From Nannochloropsis oceanica (taxonomy: Eukaryota > Sar > Eustigmatophyceae > Eustigmatales > Monodopsidaceae): a stretch of 64,000 nucleotides of DNA. The translations under genes and the position numbers were made by a program. The notes under the pieces were generated by a model. That model did no database searches, was not told the DNA's origin, and was given only the letters and a program-made list of their open reading frames with translations. How positions within the stretch are numbered: the stretch's first letter is position 1; every line of letters starts with the position of its first letter. The stretch is from contig CP038112.1 in NCBI GenBank assembly GCA_004519485.1, positions 310,001 through 374,000 on the forward strand. Direction: 5' to 3'. This document shows, piece after piece, positions 20,501-32,212 of this stretch.

Positions 20501-22046
20501 CCATCCCGTCCACCGGATCGAAACTCCGACCCCTACCACAGCCGCAACAGCAGCAGCGTTCACAGTTACTTCCAGCAGCAGCGGTGCCAGCACGGCCAGC
20601 AGCGATCACGGCGAGTTTGATCGTGCAGCAGCAGACTTTGAGACGATGCTTCCAAGGGCCATGCGGGCATCGTTGAGTCTGGCGAGACAACAGGCCCTGG
20701 AGGAGTCAGATCGAAACCGCCTGGAGGCTCAAATGATGGACGCGGAGAGGGGAAAATTCCACGCAATGGCAGCAGCAGAAGAAGACGCGGGTTTGCGCGA
20801 GGCGAAAATGATGTCTTTGAATCACGCGGGCATGGTAGAGAAGGAACGAAGGAGGACGACCAAGACGGCGAAGAGGCAGGCGTGGAATGTGAAAGATGTC
20901 GTGGAGGTTCTGCAGGTGCGAAAGGAGGACCGGAGGAGTTTAGAGGTATTGCGAGGGACAGAGGGGCAGGCGTTGCAGCATATGAGGGCGGATGTGGGGT
21001 TGGATGTGAGGGTGTCGGAGGATGAGGGTGAGATCTCGATTAGATTTTCTGCGAGTGGCCAGGGGAGGGCATTGTTTTCACTGGTGGAGTTGAGTGAGGA
21101 GGAGCAACTGAATCAGCTGAGAGGGACGAAGGAGACATTCAAGCGAATTTTAGAGAACACGCAGGCATTGAGGGATGAACGGCAGTCTCGCTCCGTCCAC
21201 GTGTTGATTGATTGGAGTAACATTGTGTTCGGTGTTGGAAGCCGGGCGGCTTCTACGACAGGCAGCGTGAACGCCAAGCGGCTTGCGGCATTATTGGAGC
21301 AGGATGAGCGTGTCTTGACCCAGTTTATGGCGACTTCAACGCACCCTGCATTGGACCCTGGCACGGCGGTGTTCCATCGTTTGGGGTATATGACGCATGT
21401 GGAGCCGAGGGGGAAGGAGGCCTTCGTGGATGGATCACTGCAGATTAATCTCATGCATGTTGCCAACAAGCATTACCGAGATATAGCGAGGCACACCATC
21501 CGCCTCGCTACGGGCGACGGAAATATGCACGATGAACACGGGAAGGAAGACCAGCGTAAATTGAGCTTTCCAATAATCGTGGAACATGCCTTGGCGCAGG
21601 GGTACAGAGTCGAGCTGTGGACGTGGCTTCAGTCTTGCTCGAACAAGTACCAGGAAATGCTCAAGCATTACGCCCCTCAATTCTCCATTAAATACCTCGA
21701 TAACTTCCGGGAGTACATCCTGCCAAGCGCTGCGCTAGATCAGGCTGAGTTCCCACCGGTGATGAAGGAAGGGAAGGAAGGAGGGGGAGGAGGGAGTGGT
21801 CGCAGCACTTCACCAAGAACTTCGGCGAGAAGCCTGCGCTTGACGCCGCCTAAGCAGCAGCAAGACCAGCAGCTGCAGCCGGTCTCTCCACCTCGGTTTG
21901 ACTTTGGTGGAGGAGGAGGAGGAGGAGGAGGAGGAGGAGGTGGAGGAGGTGGAGGAGGAGAAAGAGAAGACACCGGAGAAGGAGGAGGAAGAGGGGGGGG
22001 AGGAGGAAGAAGAAGAGGAGGAAGAGGAGGAGGGGGAGGAAGATGA
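17518..22046 (+). CDS. Multi-UIM protein with C-terminal NYN (PIN-like) nuclease domain
   Basis: Five exons: 17518-17603, 18089-18144, 18419-18640, 18708-18815, 19048-22046. Every junction keeps phase, and the total is 1156 residues. The N-terminal third carries ubiquitin-interacting-motif-like helices: EEEKMEAVVQASIWSQ, LHAAIQDSLKTEQ, EEAINLEQAILQSRRD, then clear UIMs EEEQLQQILAISIRES (about residue 295) and EEEMLSKALAASIETSKEE (about 340). A long Ser/Pro/Gln-rich linker follows, then a small alpha/beta module (about 770-860). The NYN-like domain (about 870-1045) has VHVLIDWSNIVFG, KEAFVDGSLQINLM, RLATGDGN and LAQGYRVELWTW, with Asp residues where the metal site is expected. The C-terminus is poly-Gly/Arg. 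NYN domains are RNA endonucleases; ubiquitin-directed RNA cleavage is inference. Confidence 0.75.
21904..22040 (+). repeat. GGA/GAA purine repeat (poly-Gly in frame)
   Basis: An imperfect GGA/GGT/GAA repeat of about 137 bp at the 3' end of the UIM-NYN gene. In the annotated frame it encodes Gly/Arg and stops at 22046; in the +1 frame it encodes poly-Glu and stays open to 22131. Confidence 0.9.
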
Positions 22047-22865
22047 GGTCGGAGAGGATCAGGGCCCACAACCCCTCAGCAGTACTAGTGGCCATCATAA
22101 GCCTCTCCGCCTGAGTACGAGTCAGGAGTGAATGGATCTGGAGGAGCAGGAGACCGAAGACTCGCCTTGCGAGGCGCAGGCAGAGGACGAGGAGGATGAG
22201 AACGACGAGGTTGGAGGGATAAAAGTAGGGCAAGGAGGTGTTTTGTAACATGGGGCAGGAGGAGGAAAAAATGAGAAGAAATGTACACACACAGAATAAA
22301 TACATATAAGGCTGTGCCTTGAGCAGAGAGAGATGGACGACAAAAAAGAAGGGTTAGAACGGTTGGAACGAGAAGGGGGAAAGAACAAAAAGACTGCTAG
22401 ACGAGATCAGCCTTGAAGTAAAAAGAACATATTAAGGATGCAGAAGACAAACAACGACCAAGCTACAAATTTGAGACAGGAGAATCCGCTTTTTGAGACT
22501 CGAAATGTGGCCTGAAAGAGCCAACTTTTGATTGTTTCATTTGTTGGGAGAATTCTCCTTTTGCTCTTTCTTTCCCCCCCCCCCCCTTCGATTTGTTTAC
22601 TTATTTACACGTTCGCTTGGTTGAGATGAAAGACCATATATCCATAACCATAGAAATGTTGCTGCTAATGATGCTGCAGTCTTGCATATAAACTAAGAAG
22701 CTTACTATTATATTGTCAAAACGCGGGAGGGGGAGAGGGAGAGGAAGGAGGAGAGGGGGGAGGCGGCGAAGACCGCCCGATCTAAGGAAACGAACCATCA
22801 TCTATTATTCTAGATACCACCCAAATGCTACATCCTCCCTACATTTGCCTGGTCTCGTCGTGTGG
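22047..22865. other. Convergent intergenic region
   Basis: 819 bp between the UIM-NYN gene and the SUN gene. The first 85 bp are open in the alternative acidic frame of the UIM-NYN tail. A C homopolymer occurs near 22575. Nothing else was recognised. Confidence 0.5.
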
Positions 22866-23603
22866 CTACCGCTCAAACTCCTCCCCCGCGACTGGTGTCC
22901 GTCGAGCCCTTTTCCAGACCACAAGCTGCGCGCAGGCTAGCGAAACGAGGAAGCTTAAGACAGCAAGCCATCCCAAGGCCCCCGCCAGAAAGCTTTTCTC
23001 CAATCGATACATCCGGCGCAAGAGCTGTTCATTCACCGTCGCTTGATCCTGCAATCTCCTCTGCATCAAACCTATCATCTCCCTCGCCTCCAACCTAGCC
23101 CGTTCCTGCTCCAAAAGGACGTCATCCACCACCTGGACAAAACAACTGTGCAAGTTACTCACATACACATCAAAAATCGACTGATTTATTTCCAAGGATG
23201 TCATCTCGTCCATCAAGGTTTTAAAAATGTTATCATACGGACTCCCACTTCCCAAAGAAGCCGCCGCCGCCCCTTCCCCCTTCGGGCCCAAGTCCTCCTG
23301 GAGCTTGGCCAGCTTTTGCTTTTTGAAGTCCCCGAGCCGCATCTGCTGCAGACACTGATGTCGAAAACGAGACATTAATTCTGTCTTAGCCTGGGCGCCG
23401 CTGACGGTTGCTACCACCGTTGATGTTGTGGTGGGTGTGGTCGTTACTTCGGGAGGAGACGAAGAAGAGGTAGCGGCGGTCTCGGCTGCGGCTGGTACTG
23501 GTGTGACCACCCCTTCGTCCTTCACCATCATGGTAGCAGTAACATTTTCTTTTGTTGCACCGTCCGCTGAATGAAGAGGGAGGTCTGCCGCCCCTCCCGA
23601 GAC

Positions 23604-23644
<41 letters not shown>

Positions 23645-25742
23645 GGAGTGCGAGGTCCACCGTCGTATCTCTCTCAGGAGTGTCTTGCCTTTCTGCTGAT
23701 GCTCTCTCCTCCGAAGTGACTTCTGACTCCAGAGCTATTGTCATGGGAGTTGACGATAGAAGATTCTGAGTGGACAGGAGGGAAGATAGCGAGCTGAGTT
23801 CACGCTCCCCCGATGCGCCTTGCAGAGGCTCTTCGGCAGGCACAGAGCCTTTATCTCCAGTTTGAAAGCCGTCTTCTTTGTGCACCTCTCCTCTTGTCGC
23901 CACAGCCGCTCCTTCTTTTGCATTACTCTCGACGTTGCTTCCCTTGCCGGGATCCACGGCGGAGATGGCCGGTAAATGCAACGTATCATCAATCAATTTC
24001 TCGCTTGATTTTACCGCACCTTCAGCGTTTGGTCCCAACACAGGTGGCTCTATTGCCGCCGCTTTTCCTCCAGGAAGCTTCTCGTCCATTATAGGCGGTG
24101 CGTCTTTCTCCACTTCTACACTCCGGCCGTCATCCGCTGATTCGGCAAAAAATTGCGACGTTATCCCCTTTTCCTTGGCCAGCTGTAACTCATCCTTTTT
24201 ATCGAGCTGTGGGCGATGCTCTTTTTGTCGTCCATCGGGCTGAGATTCTGTAGGTCGTTCAGTCCCCGTGTCGTCACCAGCGGCTTGTGGAAGAACATTC
24301 CCCCCTTCCCCGCTTTTTTTAAACGCGTCGTTGTCCCCGCCATCAGTGCTACCGGAAGAAGAGGAAGGCGGGGCTTCAACCTCGACACCCCCGGCCGCGT
24401 GCTTACCCTCTTCCTGAGCCGTGCACGTGCCATCATATAGACAAGTCTGATTGCTGATGATGCTGCTCCGCTCGCCATCCACTGTTGCAGCCGGATCGAT
24501 CACCTCCAACTGTGACCCCAAGTTTAGCTTCTGCTTCTGCCAGTCATCCATGAACCCCTGCTGCAACGTCGAACCCAACACTTTGATTTGACTCAAGGTA
24601 CAGTAAAACTCCCGGCTCCAATGCGAGACCAATCTCACCTTCAAATATCTAGCGTACCTCGGCGGGTCCACCACAAACCGCTGCTCTCCTGTCTTCTGCC
24701 TGGCCTCGAACGAGCCCAGCTCCAACCATCCCTCCGAGTCCTCCTCGCCGTCCAAGCTAGGGCATTTCACACTATACCACACCTGAAAGTCCTTCACCAT
24801 CGACGAGAACTTCTCATAATTCGCTAGCACCAACGCATGGATCCGTATATCTTCCGACAAGTTGATAATTACCCACTTACTTTCAGCACAGGGGCTCCGA
24901 GCATACTTGTCTTTATCATCGTCTAATAAATTCTTAGCCCCGACCAAGGAAGACGAGGACTGCAGAACTACCGCTCCCGCTTTTTCTGCGGCATAGTTCA
25001 CTTCGGCATGTGGACCCTTTGTCTTCAGAGGATTAGGGGGTGGGTGCTCGGCTTTTGTGTGTGATGGTAATGATGGTAAGGGCGGTGGCGGTGGTGGTTG
25101 GGCATGCGCTGCTGCTGCTGCTTCTGGTGATGATGGCTGATCCGGCGCAGCAGCGCCGACAGCAGCTCCCACTGTTGCTATCGCTGCTGCATCAAAAATA
25201 CTACTTTCTACATCCGACACGATGCTGTCACCATGCCCCTGTAACGAGACTAGAGAGGCTGCAGCCAGCTCCTCCTTTTCCTCCGCATTCCCAGTAGGAG
25301 CGGGCTGGTTGGCTAAACTCGCGGCGGTTGCTTGCTTGCTAGACTTAGTACCCTTTCCACCCAACAAGCTCTCTAAAATCTTGAAGCCGCCGGTAGGCCC
25401 TGTGCTCCCGCCGCTTTCAGGTGGGGTTGTCATGGGCGGCGGCGGCGTGTGAGTTGAGGAGGGGGGAGATGGAGTGGACGACCCGACTGAAGCATCAACA
25501 TCCGGGGTAAGATTTTCATGCCCAGTGGAGCCCCCGTGCGCCACCGTCATGAAGACCAAGGCGAGGACAAACAAAAGCCCCATCCGCAAGGGCGGGCGGC
25601 CGCCACTGAGGGGTCCACTCGAGCTGCTGCTGGTGGGAAGGCGAGTGGGGGTTGTGGCGCTGCTGATACGGTCAGGGATGCTACTGTTGCTAAAGCTGCC
25701 GCTGTAGTCTAGTTTCTCCATGGCGTCGTCAGTGTGTGACAT
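22866..25742 (-). CDS. SUN-domain protein of the SLP1/SUCO (mid-SUN) type
   Basis: Single exon, 958 residues from the first in-frame ATG at 25742. There is an N-terminal hydrophobic segment (MGLLFVLALVFMTVAHGG, about residues 55-72) acting as signal or anchor. A mid-protein SUN domain (about 245-400) includes NYAAEKAGAVVLQSSSSLVG, DKDKYARSPCAESKWVIINL, LANYEKFSSMVKDFQVWYS and RYLKVRLVSHWSREFYCTLS. Near the C-terminus are a coiled coil and a transmembrane helix (WLAVLSFLVSLACAQLVVW). This order matches SLP1/SUCO/OPT proteins of the ER and nuclear envelope, which with EMP65 protect soluble client proteins in yeast. A GCT repeat at 23604-23643 encodes about 13 Ala. Long acidic Ser/Thr-rich spacers are unremarkable for the family. 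Confidence 0.87.
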
Positions 25743-26288
25743 CGCGTTGCGCCTCCTCCTCAAGTCACCCGGAGCTTGACCACCCGTTTGGCTGCCATGC
25801 CGCCTCAGGTTTTGACATGTGCGCGCATTAGTTGAAGGGTGGGCTGTAAAGGGACCCCACGCCCTGTTGCTGTCGCTTGATGTGGAATGAGTTCAAGCGT
25901 TTGAGTATTCGAACGCATAGAGGCACGCGTATGGGATTAGACGGACGAGTGAAGTGGCTCGTGTAATTGATGTGATGATGCATGGGCTCAAGCCTGGTGA
26001 GTGTCAACAACAACACAAAACCGCGGCGCTTCAACACCAAATGACAGACTGATTGCAGACATATGCCACATCGATAACCAAACAAGCGATGTGCACAAGT
26101 AGCGGACCGCAGGTCGTAGTGCCAAATTCAAAGACCTACAAAAGCCAAGCTGCCCATCACCAACAAGCAACGCGTGCGTCGCAAGTAGTAGGGCATCTAT
26201 TTTCACTTTCTCGCCCCTCCATTTTAACATTTGCCACTGCACGACTTCCATCTCAAATAGGTCAAGTACAGAAATTTGAACCAATTAT
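25743..26288. promoter_or_regulatory. Divergent intergenic promoter region
   Basis: 546 bp between the start codons of the SUN gene (-) and the unknown acidic-protein gene (+). No repeats or short genes were seen. Confidence 0.4.
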
Positions 26289-27893
26289 ATGAACCGTCAA
26301 GTTGTAGCAATGCTATCCTTATTTCGCAACCCTGCCAAGAAGGAAGCCCTACAGCAGCCCCAGCCTCCCCGTGTCCACAACCCGCAGCGGGCCGCCGAGT
26401 CAAGCAATCTGAACTTTCCATTGGCATCTCAGCCTTTGCATTCAGGGTCGATCCTATCTATCACACCGCGCTATTGGAGTTTTCCCCTTTGTTCTTTCCG
26501 CCCGGAATCAATCCCCACATCCCAAGTCTCCAGCAACAAGTTGGCCTCACTTTTTGGAAAAGGACGACAGCAGAAGGGAGTTGAAAAAGAAAAAGAAGGG
26601 GATGTCGCAAAGCAGACGACTAGAGAACCCGTATCAGTCTATCTCCGTTTTGTCCTTGTAGCAGATCATCGGGCCTTGGCCAAGGCCAGGTCTCAGACAC
26701 AAGTATTGCTTTTAGGCGAAGACGGGGCCTCGTGTTTGTGGCCAGGGAAGCAAGCCGTCAAACTGGCGATCCCCGAGACTGCAACGCGCTTTCTCTCTGA
26801 GAACTTATCCTTAGTGATGGAGGTGTTTCAACAAGGGCTGGATGCTAAAAAGGATACTATGTTTGCCCGGGGAGTTGTGCATCACTTCATGGAGCACCTT
26901 CAGAAGGCAAAGTCGCCGCGAATCTTGGTGTTGCCAATGGTCTCAACGTCACCGCTCATCGGGAACAGCAACAGGAGCACCACGAGCAAAAGGATGAGGA
27001 ACAACGACGATCAAGAGATACGATTCGAAGCCTGCATTCGCTTAGCGTACTTGCCTTTCGCACCGCTAGGCCACTGCCGGATTACAGACGTGAAGAGAGA
27101 AACGAATAAGAGGATATCGGACAAAGCTAAACACGGAGGGTTGGGCAAGAAAGTTGTAAACGAGCAGATTGCCGAGAAGAAAGCGGAAGGCAAGAATGAA
27201 AGAGTGGAAAAAGTGGATGACGCTAAGACAGACGAGGGTAGCTTCCCACTCAAGACCTCACCAGGAACTGAAAGCGAGGGGTTGATTGGAGTACGGCAGC
27301 AGTGGCAGCACGATGAACAAGAGGAGGAGGAGGAGGAGGAGGAGGAGGAGGCATATGAGATACTAGCAAAGGAGGGCGCAAGTGTTTCGTCTACAAGCTT
27401 GAATCCTCATCTGGACTTGGCGGCCAGCTTGATGGAACAAATCCGGCAAGAGCAAATGAGCGATGCCCCCCCTGTGCTGATGCCTGAGGAGGAGGTCGTC
27501 CGGAGCTTGGAGCAGGAGGAGGAATACAATTTTGTGGAAGCACCTGCACGTGTGGAGGTGGCGGCGCCAGGGTTCAGAACACCTTTGTTTGAGCTGGCAC
27601 TGCAAGCAAAGATGGTGGCACACAGTAAGGCGGCCACCTCAACCGAGCACGGACACGGAGGGCGAACTACAGCAGCAGCGGTTTTACGGGAAAAGCGACC
27701 CGGGGAAAAATTACAAGTGCCTGTGGTAGAAGAACGGCGACGACGCATTCTCAAGAGCGCGACTGCTTCTGCCCGTCGCAAGGCGCGGCTTGCGCGCATC
27801 AACAAGTTGCTGGCGGACTTGGAGGCGTTGCCAACTACGCTAAAAAATGGGGACTGTAGAAGGGGCCAAAGAGAGCGTATGCTGAATAACTGA
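26289..27893 (+). CDS. Uncharacterised 534-residue protein
   Basis: Not recognised. One open frame from ATG at 26289. Residues about 115-275 look like a folded, beta-rich domain (EPVSVYLRFVLVADHRALAK, TQVLLLGEDG, RFEACIRLAYLPFAPLGHC), possibly C2-like, though this is a weak guess. A Lys/Glu linker follows, then a poly-Glu run (ten Glu from a GAG repeat near 27320-27350), then acidic and basic helices ending in SATASARRKARLARINKLLA. No signal peptide or transmembrane segment is evident. Residues about 40-85 (PLHSGSILSITPRYWSFPLC) have low-complexity pyrimidine-rich codons and could hide a small in-frame intron. Confidence 0.6.
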   Translation: MNRQVVAMLSLFRNPAKKEALQQPQPPRVHNPQRAAESSNLNFPLASQPLHSGSILSITPRYWSFPLCSFRPESIPTSQVSSNKLASLFGKGRQQKGVEKEKEGDVAKQTTREPVSVYLRFVLVADHRALAKARSQTQVLLLGEDGASCLWPGKQAVKLAIPETATRFLSENLSLVMEVFQQGLDAKKDTMFARGVVHHFMEHLQKAKSPRILVLPMVSTSPLIGNSNRSTTSKRMRNNDDQEIRFEACIRLAYLPFAPLGHCRITDVKRETNKRISDKAKHGGLGKKVVNEQIAEKKAEGKNERVEKVDDAKTDEGSFPLKTSPGTESEGLIGVRQQWQHDEQEEEEEEEEEEAYEILAKEGASVSSTSLNPHLDLAASLMEQIRQEQMSDAPPVLMPEEEVVRSLEQEEEYNFVEAPARVEVAAPGFRTPLFELALQAKMVAHSKAATSTEHGHGGRTTAAAVLREKRPGEKLQVPVVEERRRRILKSATASARRKARLARINKLLADLEALPTTLKNGDCRRGQRERMLNN

Positions 27894-28408
27894 GCAAAGA
27901 GAAGGAAGAAAAGGTTGTGCATACACCTTTGCTATCATGCCTCCTTCACATTAGCTTTTCATATTAAGATTTCAGGGCTTGTTGCAGTATTTAACACACA
28001 CACGCCAAAAGTAGAACCAAAGAACTAATGTGCGATGTCACCATGTGATCAACAGCAATCACCGCATTCCCCCCGTCGTCATCACCTGGCGTTGCCAGCA
28101 ACGCTCGTCGCCCAGACCCAGCGACATTCCAAGCCTTCTATGCCCGCTTGGCTTGTTAGTTTATGGTCAGGAGCTAGAGTTGGAACATCCTGGTTCATAT
28201 GCTTGCGCCAGGTTGCTTTCGATTGTTGCTGGTGAGAATACCGCTCTCGGTGGCGTCCGAAGCTTAGCCACGAAGAGGCTCTCGGGACGGCAAGCCCTCG
28301 CTACTTGCTTTTCTTGTCTTCAAGCGACTAAAATTGCTTTACTCCTGCTCCCACAAAAAATAGAAGACAGGAGCAGCACCTGAAAGTAGTGCGGCAACTG
28401 TAGGCATC
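27894..28408. other. Intergenic, tandem genes
   Basis: 515 bp between the unknown acidic-protein gene and the OGDH E1 start, holding the OGDH promoter. An open frame at 28030-28383 has no recognisable content. Confidence 0.5.
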
Positions 28409-31400
28409 ATGGCGGCACAGCTCGTCGCGCGGCTGCTGCACTTTGCTCACCGATTGCCAATGAAGGCCTTTGGGAGCGGCACTTCCGGTGGCATCGCCCG
28501 TCCTGTTCCGCCGCAAGCGGCAACGCTGCTGCGGGCCCTGTCCACCCACTCGCAGGAGTCCTTTATGTCGGGAAGCAACTCCGTGTATGTAGAGGAGATG
28601 TACCGGGCTTGGCTCAAGAACAAAGAGAGCGTGCACAAGTCATGGGATGTTTATTTCACGGCAATCGAATCCGGACATACAGAGGTAAGTGGGAAGCAAT
28701 GGCTTTGCATACTCTAATCATCCTTCTACCCCTGCCGGATTCATGTCAATATCCTCATTTTCATGCACTCCTGCTGTTTCTTCCCCTATCCCTGAACGCT
28801 CCACTTCTGCAGGGCGCCTTCATTCCCGCCCCAGGCCTTCAAACAGCTGTCTCCTCCCCCGCAACCGCCGTGGCTCCGCGCGCCGCGCATCACTCGGACT
28901 CTCTAGGACTGAGCTACTTGATCCGTGCCTACCAATTCCGTGGCCATGAAGCCGCGAATCTTGACCCCTTGGGCTTGCATTCTTTTCGGTCTAGCACCCC
29001 GCCACCTGAGCTTGACTACAAGTACCACGGCTTCACTGATGATGATTTGGACCGCGTGCTGAACCTGCAGGGCTCGCACAAGGGCGGACACAAAGGTTTT
29101 CTCTTTGACCTTGCCCAGGGGCGGCCGGTGACGCTAAGGAAGGTGGTCGACACCTTGCGGCAGACCTACTGCCAGACGATGGGTGTGGAGTACATGCATA
29201 TGGGCAGTCGGGTAAAGTGTAATTGGATTCGGGCTCGGGTAGAGACGCCCTTGTGGCTGTCGTATAGCAAGGAGAAGAAGCTGCACATCTTTGAGCGGCT
29301 GGCCTACGCGGATCATTTCGAGCGTTTTCTGGGGAACAAGTACAATACGGCCAAGCGATTTGGGTTAGATGGGGGGGAGAGTGTCATCCCGGGCTTGAAG
29401 ATGATGGTGGACCGGGCGAGCGAGCTGGGCGTGACGGATTTTGTATTTGGCATGCCCCATCGGGGGAGGCTGAATGTGTTGGTGAATGTATTGAGGAAGC
29501 CGATGCAGTTGATGTTTCAGGAGTTTCAGGTAGGGAGGGAGGGAGGGGAGACGATGTATATGTGATGGCGCCTTGACATTTCCTCCTGTCTTGTTTGTTT
29601 TGTTATTGTTTTCTCTAAAGTGATCATACTTATCTCTTTTGGGGGGCTGTGTTAAAAGTACGCGCATGTGGGAAGTGCTGACAGGGTGTGTCGTTTCTCC
29701 AATCCCTAACCGGCTCTTTATCTCTTCTTGCTACGGCAGAACCGAGAACGCGCAATATCAATTGAGAAAGACTGCGGCTTTTATTCACTTGTCCTACCTT
29801 CTCTCAAAAGGCGGAGAATTATGCCCCGCTTGCAGACACTTCCTTTTCATGCATGCAGTACTTCCTCTTGTCGTGTGCGTGTGTGTGTGCGTGCCTTATG
29901 TGTATGTCTCTCTTTTACCCTCTCTTCTCCCTCACAACTTCTCTCCTCCGCCTCTTTTTCGATCTCTTCCTCTCTCAGGTGTGCCCACACTATCAGATTG
30001 CGAAGCATGGGATGCAGGGGAACGATTTGCTTAAGTCCGTCGGCGTGACTTATTTACCTCTCCCTCCTTCCCTCCCTCCTTCCCTCCTTTTCAGGGCACG
30101 CACTACCGCATGGAGAAATATGGAAAGAAGAAGGACGATTGGTCGATGTCTGGGGACGTCAAATATCATTTAGGGACGTCGATGACGCGTTCCTATCCCG
30201 ACGGCCGCACGGTGCACCTGTCCCTCCTTGCAAACCCCTCCCACTTGGAGGCAGTCAATACTGTAGTGGAGGGGAAGGCGAGGGCGAAGCAATTCTATAT
30301 GGGGGATCGGGACGATGATAAGAAGAAGGTCGTGCCTGTCTTAATGCACGGAGATGCGGCTTTCTCCGGACAGGGAATCGTGTACGAGACGATGCAACTT
30401 GCCAAGGTGAAGGATTTTGCGACTGGGGGCACTATTCACATCGTGGTGAATAACCAGGTTGGCTTCACCACGGATCCGGCGTTTGCGCGGTCGACGCCGT
30501 ACTGTACCGATTTGGGGAAGGCCTTCGATGTCCCCATTTTCCATTGTAATGGGGATGATCCCCTGTCGGTGACCACTGCCTTTGAAATGGCTGTTGATTG
30601 GCGGCAGGCCTGGGGGGAGGATTGCATCGTGGATGTGGTGTGTTATCGAAGGCATGGGCATAATGAGTTGGACCAGCCGTTGTTCACCCAGCCATTGCTT
30701 TATACTCAAATTCAAAAGCACCCTTCTACGCTGGAGATTTTCCATAAGAGGCTGGTGGAGGACGGGACGGCGACGCAGGAAGAGCTGCAAAGGATTACGA
30801 AGGAGGTGCATGCGGCGTATGACAAGGCGTTTGAGGAGAGCAAGACCTGGCAAGAGGCAAAGGATGATTGGTTGTCGTCCAAGTGGGAGGGGTTCAAGAG
30901 TCCCGGGCAACGCTCGAGGGTCAGGGAGACGGGTATTCATGTGGATAGGCTGAGGGAGATAGGGGCGAAGATAGCGAGTGTCCCGGAGGGCTTTGTGTTG
31001 CATCGGCAATTGGAGAAGATTTTGGCTGCAAGGCGGAAGACGGTGGAGGAGGGTAAGGGAATCGATTGGGGGACGGCGGAGGCCCTGGCGTTCGGGACGT
31101 TGTTGTTGGAAGGGAATCACGTTCGCTTAACCGGGCAGGACGTGGAGCGGGGGACATTCTCGCATCGGCATTGTGTGTTGCACGACCAGAAGACGAACGA
31201 AACTTACACGCCGTTGAATCACATTCGGCCACATTTGACCAACGTCCGCAGTACGACTGACCCGGCTGTGCCAAACTCCCAGGCGCGATTTATTGCGCGA
31301 AATAGCATCTTGTCGGAGTATGGGGTGCTGGGTTTCGAGCTGGGGTACTCCTTGGAAAACCCCAACAATTTGACGATCTGGGAGGCACAATTCGGCGACT

Positions 31401-32212
31401 TTGTGAATGGGGCGCAGATTATGATCGACCAATTTATTTCATCGGGTGAGAGTAAGTGGTTGCGGCAGTCGGGCTTGGTGATGTTGTTGCCTCACGGTTA
31501 TGATGGACAGGGGCCTGAGCATTCCTCCTGTCGACCGGAGCGCTTCTTGCAGTGCGTGGATGAGGACGAGGATGTCATTCCGCCGATGGGGGAGGAGGAG
31601 AGACAGCAGGTTCAGCATACCAACTGGCAGGTGGTCAACTGTACCACGCCCGCAAATTATTACCATGTGCTGCGCCGACAGGTGCACCGTGACTTCCGCA
31701 AGCCACTCGTGGTGATTGCACCAAAGAGCCTTTTGCGGCATAAGCTGGCTGTGTCCAGTTTGGAGGATATGGGGGAGGGGACACGATTCCGTCGCATCCA
31801 TCGCGAACAATGCCCGGACATCCGCGCCAACCACGAAAAGGTAACCAAGGTAGTCTTCGTCACCGGCAAGATCTACTATGAGCTGTTTCAGGAGCGCGAG
31901 AATCGTGGCATCAAGGACACGGCCATCGTCCGGATCGAGCAGCTGGCCCCGTTCCCCTTTGATAAGGTGGCGGACGAGTTAAGCCGCTACCCGAATGTGG
32001 AGAAGATTGTCTGGTGTCAGGAGGAGCCCAAGAACGCCGGTGCCTACTTTTACTGCGCGCCTCGTATTCGTACCGCCACCCGCAACATTTTGAATAAGGA
32101 ATTTGACATTAAGTACGTCGGTCGTGCGCCCATGGCCGCACCTGCGGGGGGCCTGGCCAAGGTGCATAGCAAGGAGCAGCAAGCCATTTTGGATGGAACT
32201 TTTTCGGCGTGA
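28409..32212 (+). CDS. OGDH: 2-oxoglutarate dehydrogenase E1 component, mitochondrial
   Basis: Three exons: 28409-28684, 28813-29529, 30095-32212, all phase 0, 1036 residues. It is the thiamine-diphosphate-dependent decarboxylase of the TCA-cycle 2-oxoglutarate dehydrogenase complex in the mitochondrial matrix. The N-terminus is an Arg-rich, acid-poor mitochondrial presequence, then [20 protein letters not shown]. Hallmarks are [157 protein letters not shown] and [16 protein letters not shown]. Length is normal for the family. The 565-bp second intron contains an exon-like cassette (listed separately). Confidence 0.96.
29979..30044 (+). other. Possible 66-nt in-frame cassette exon inside OGDH intron 2
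   Basis: After a strong pyrimidine tract ending CTCTCAG, 66 nt open in phase 0 read [20 protein letters not shown] plus VG, then meet GTGACT, a weak donor. Codons 3-16 resemble the first codons of the next exon ([15 protein letters not shown]), with about 28 of 42 bases matching. It could be a cassette, a mutually exclusive exon copy or a decayed duplicate. The main gene model omits it. Confidence 0.35.
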
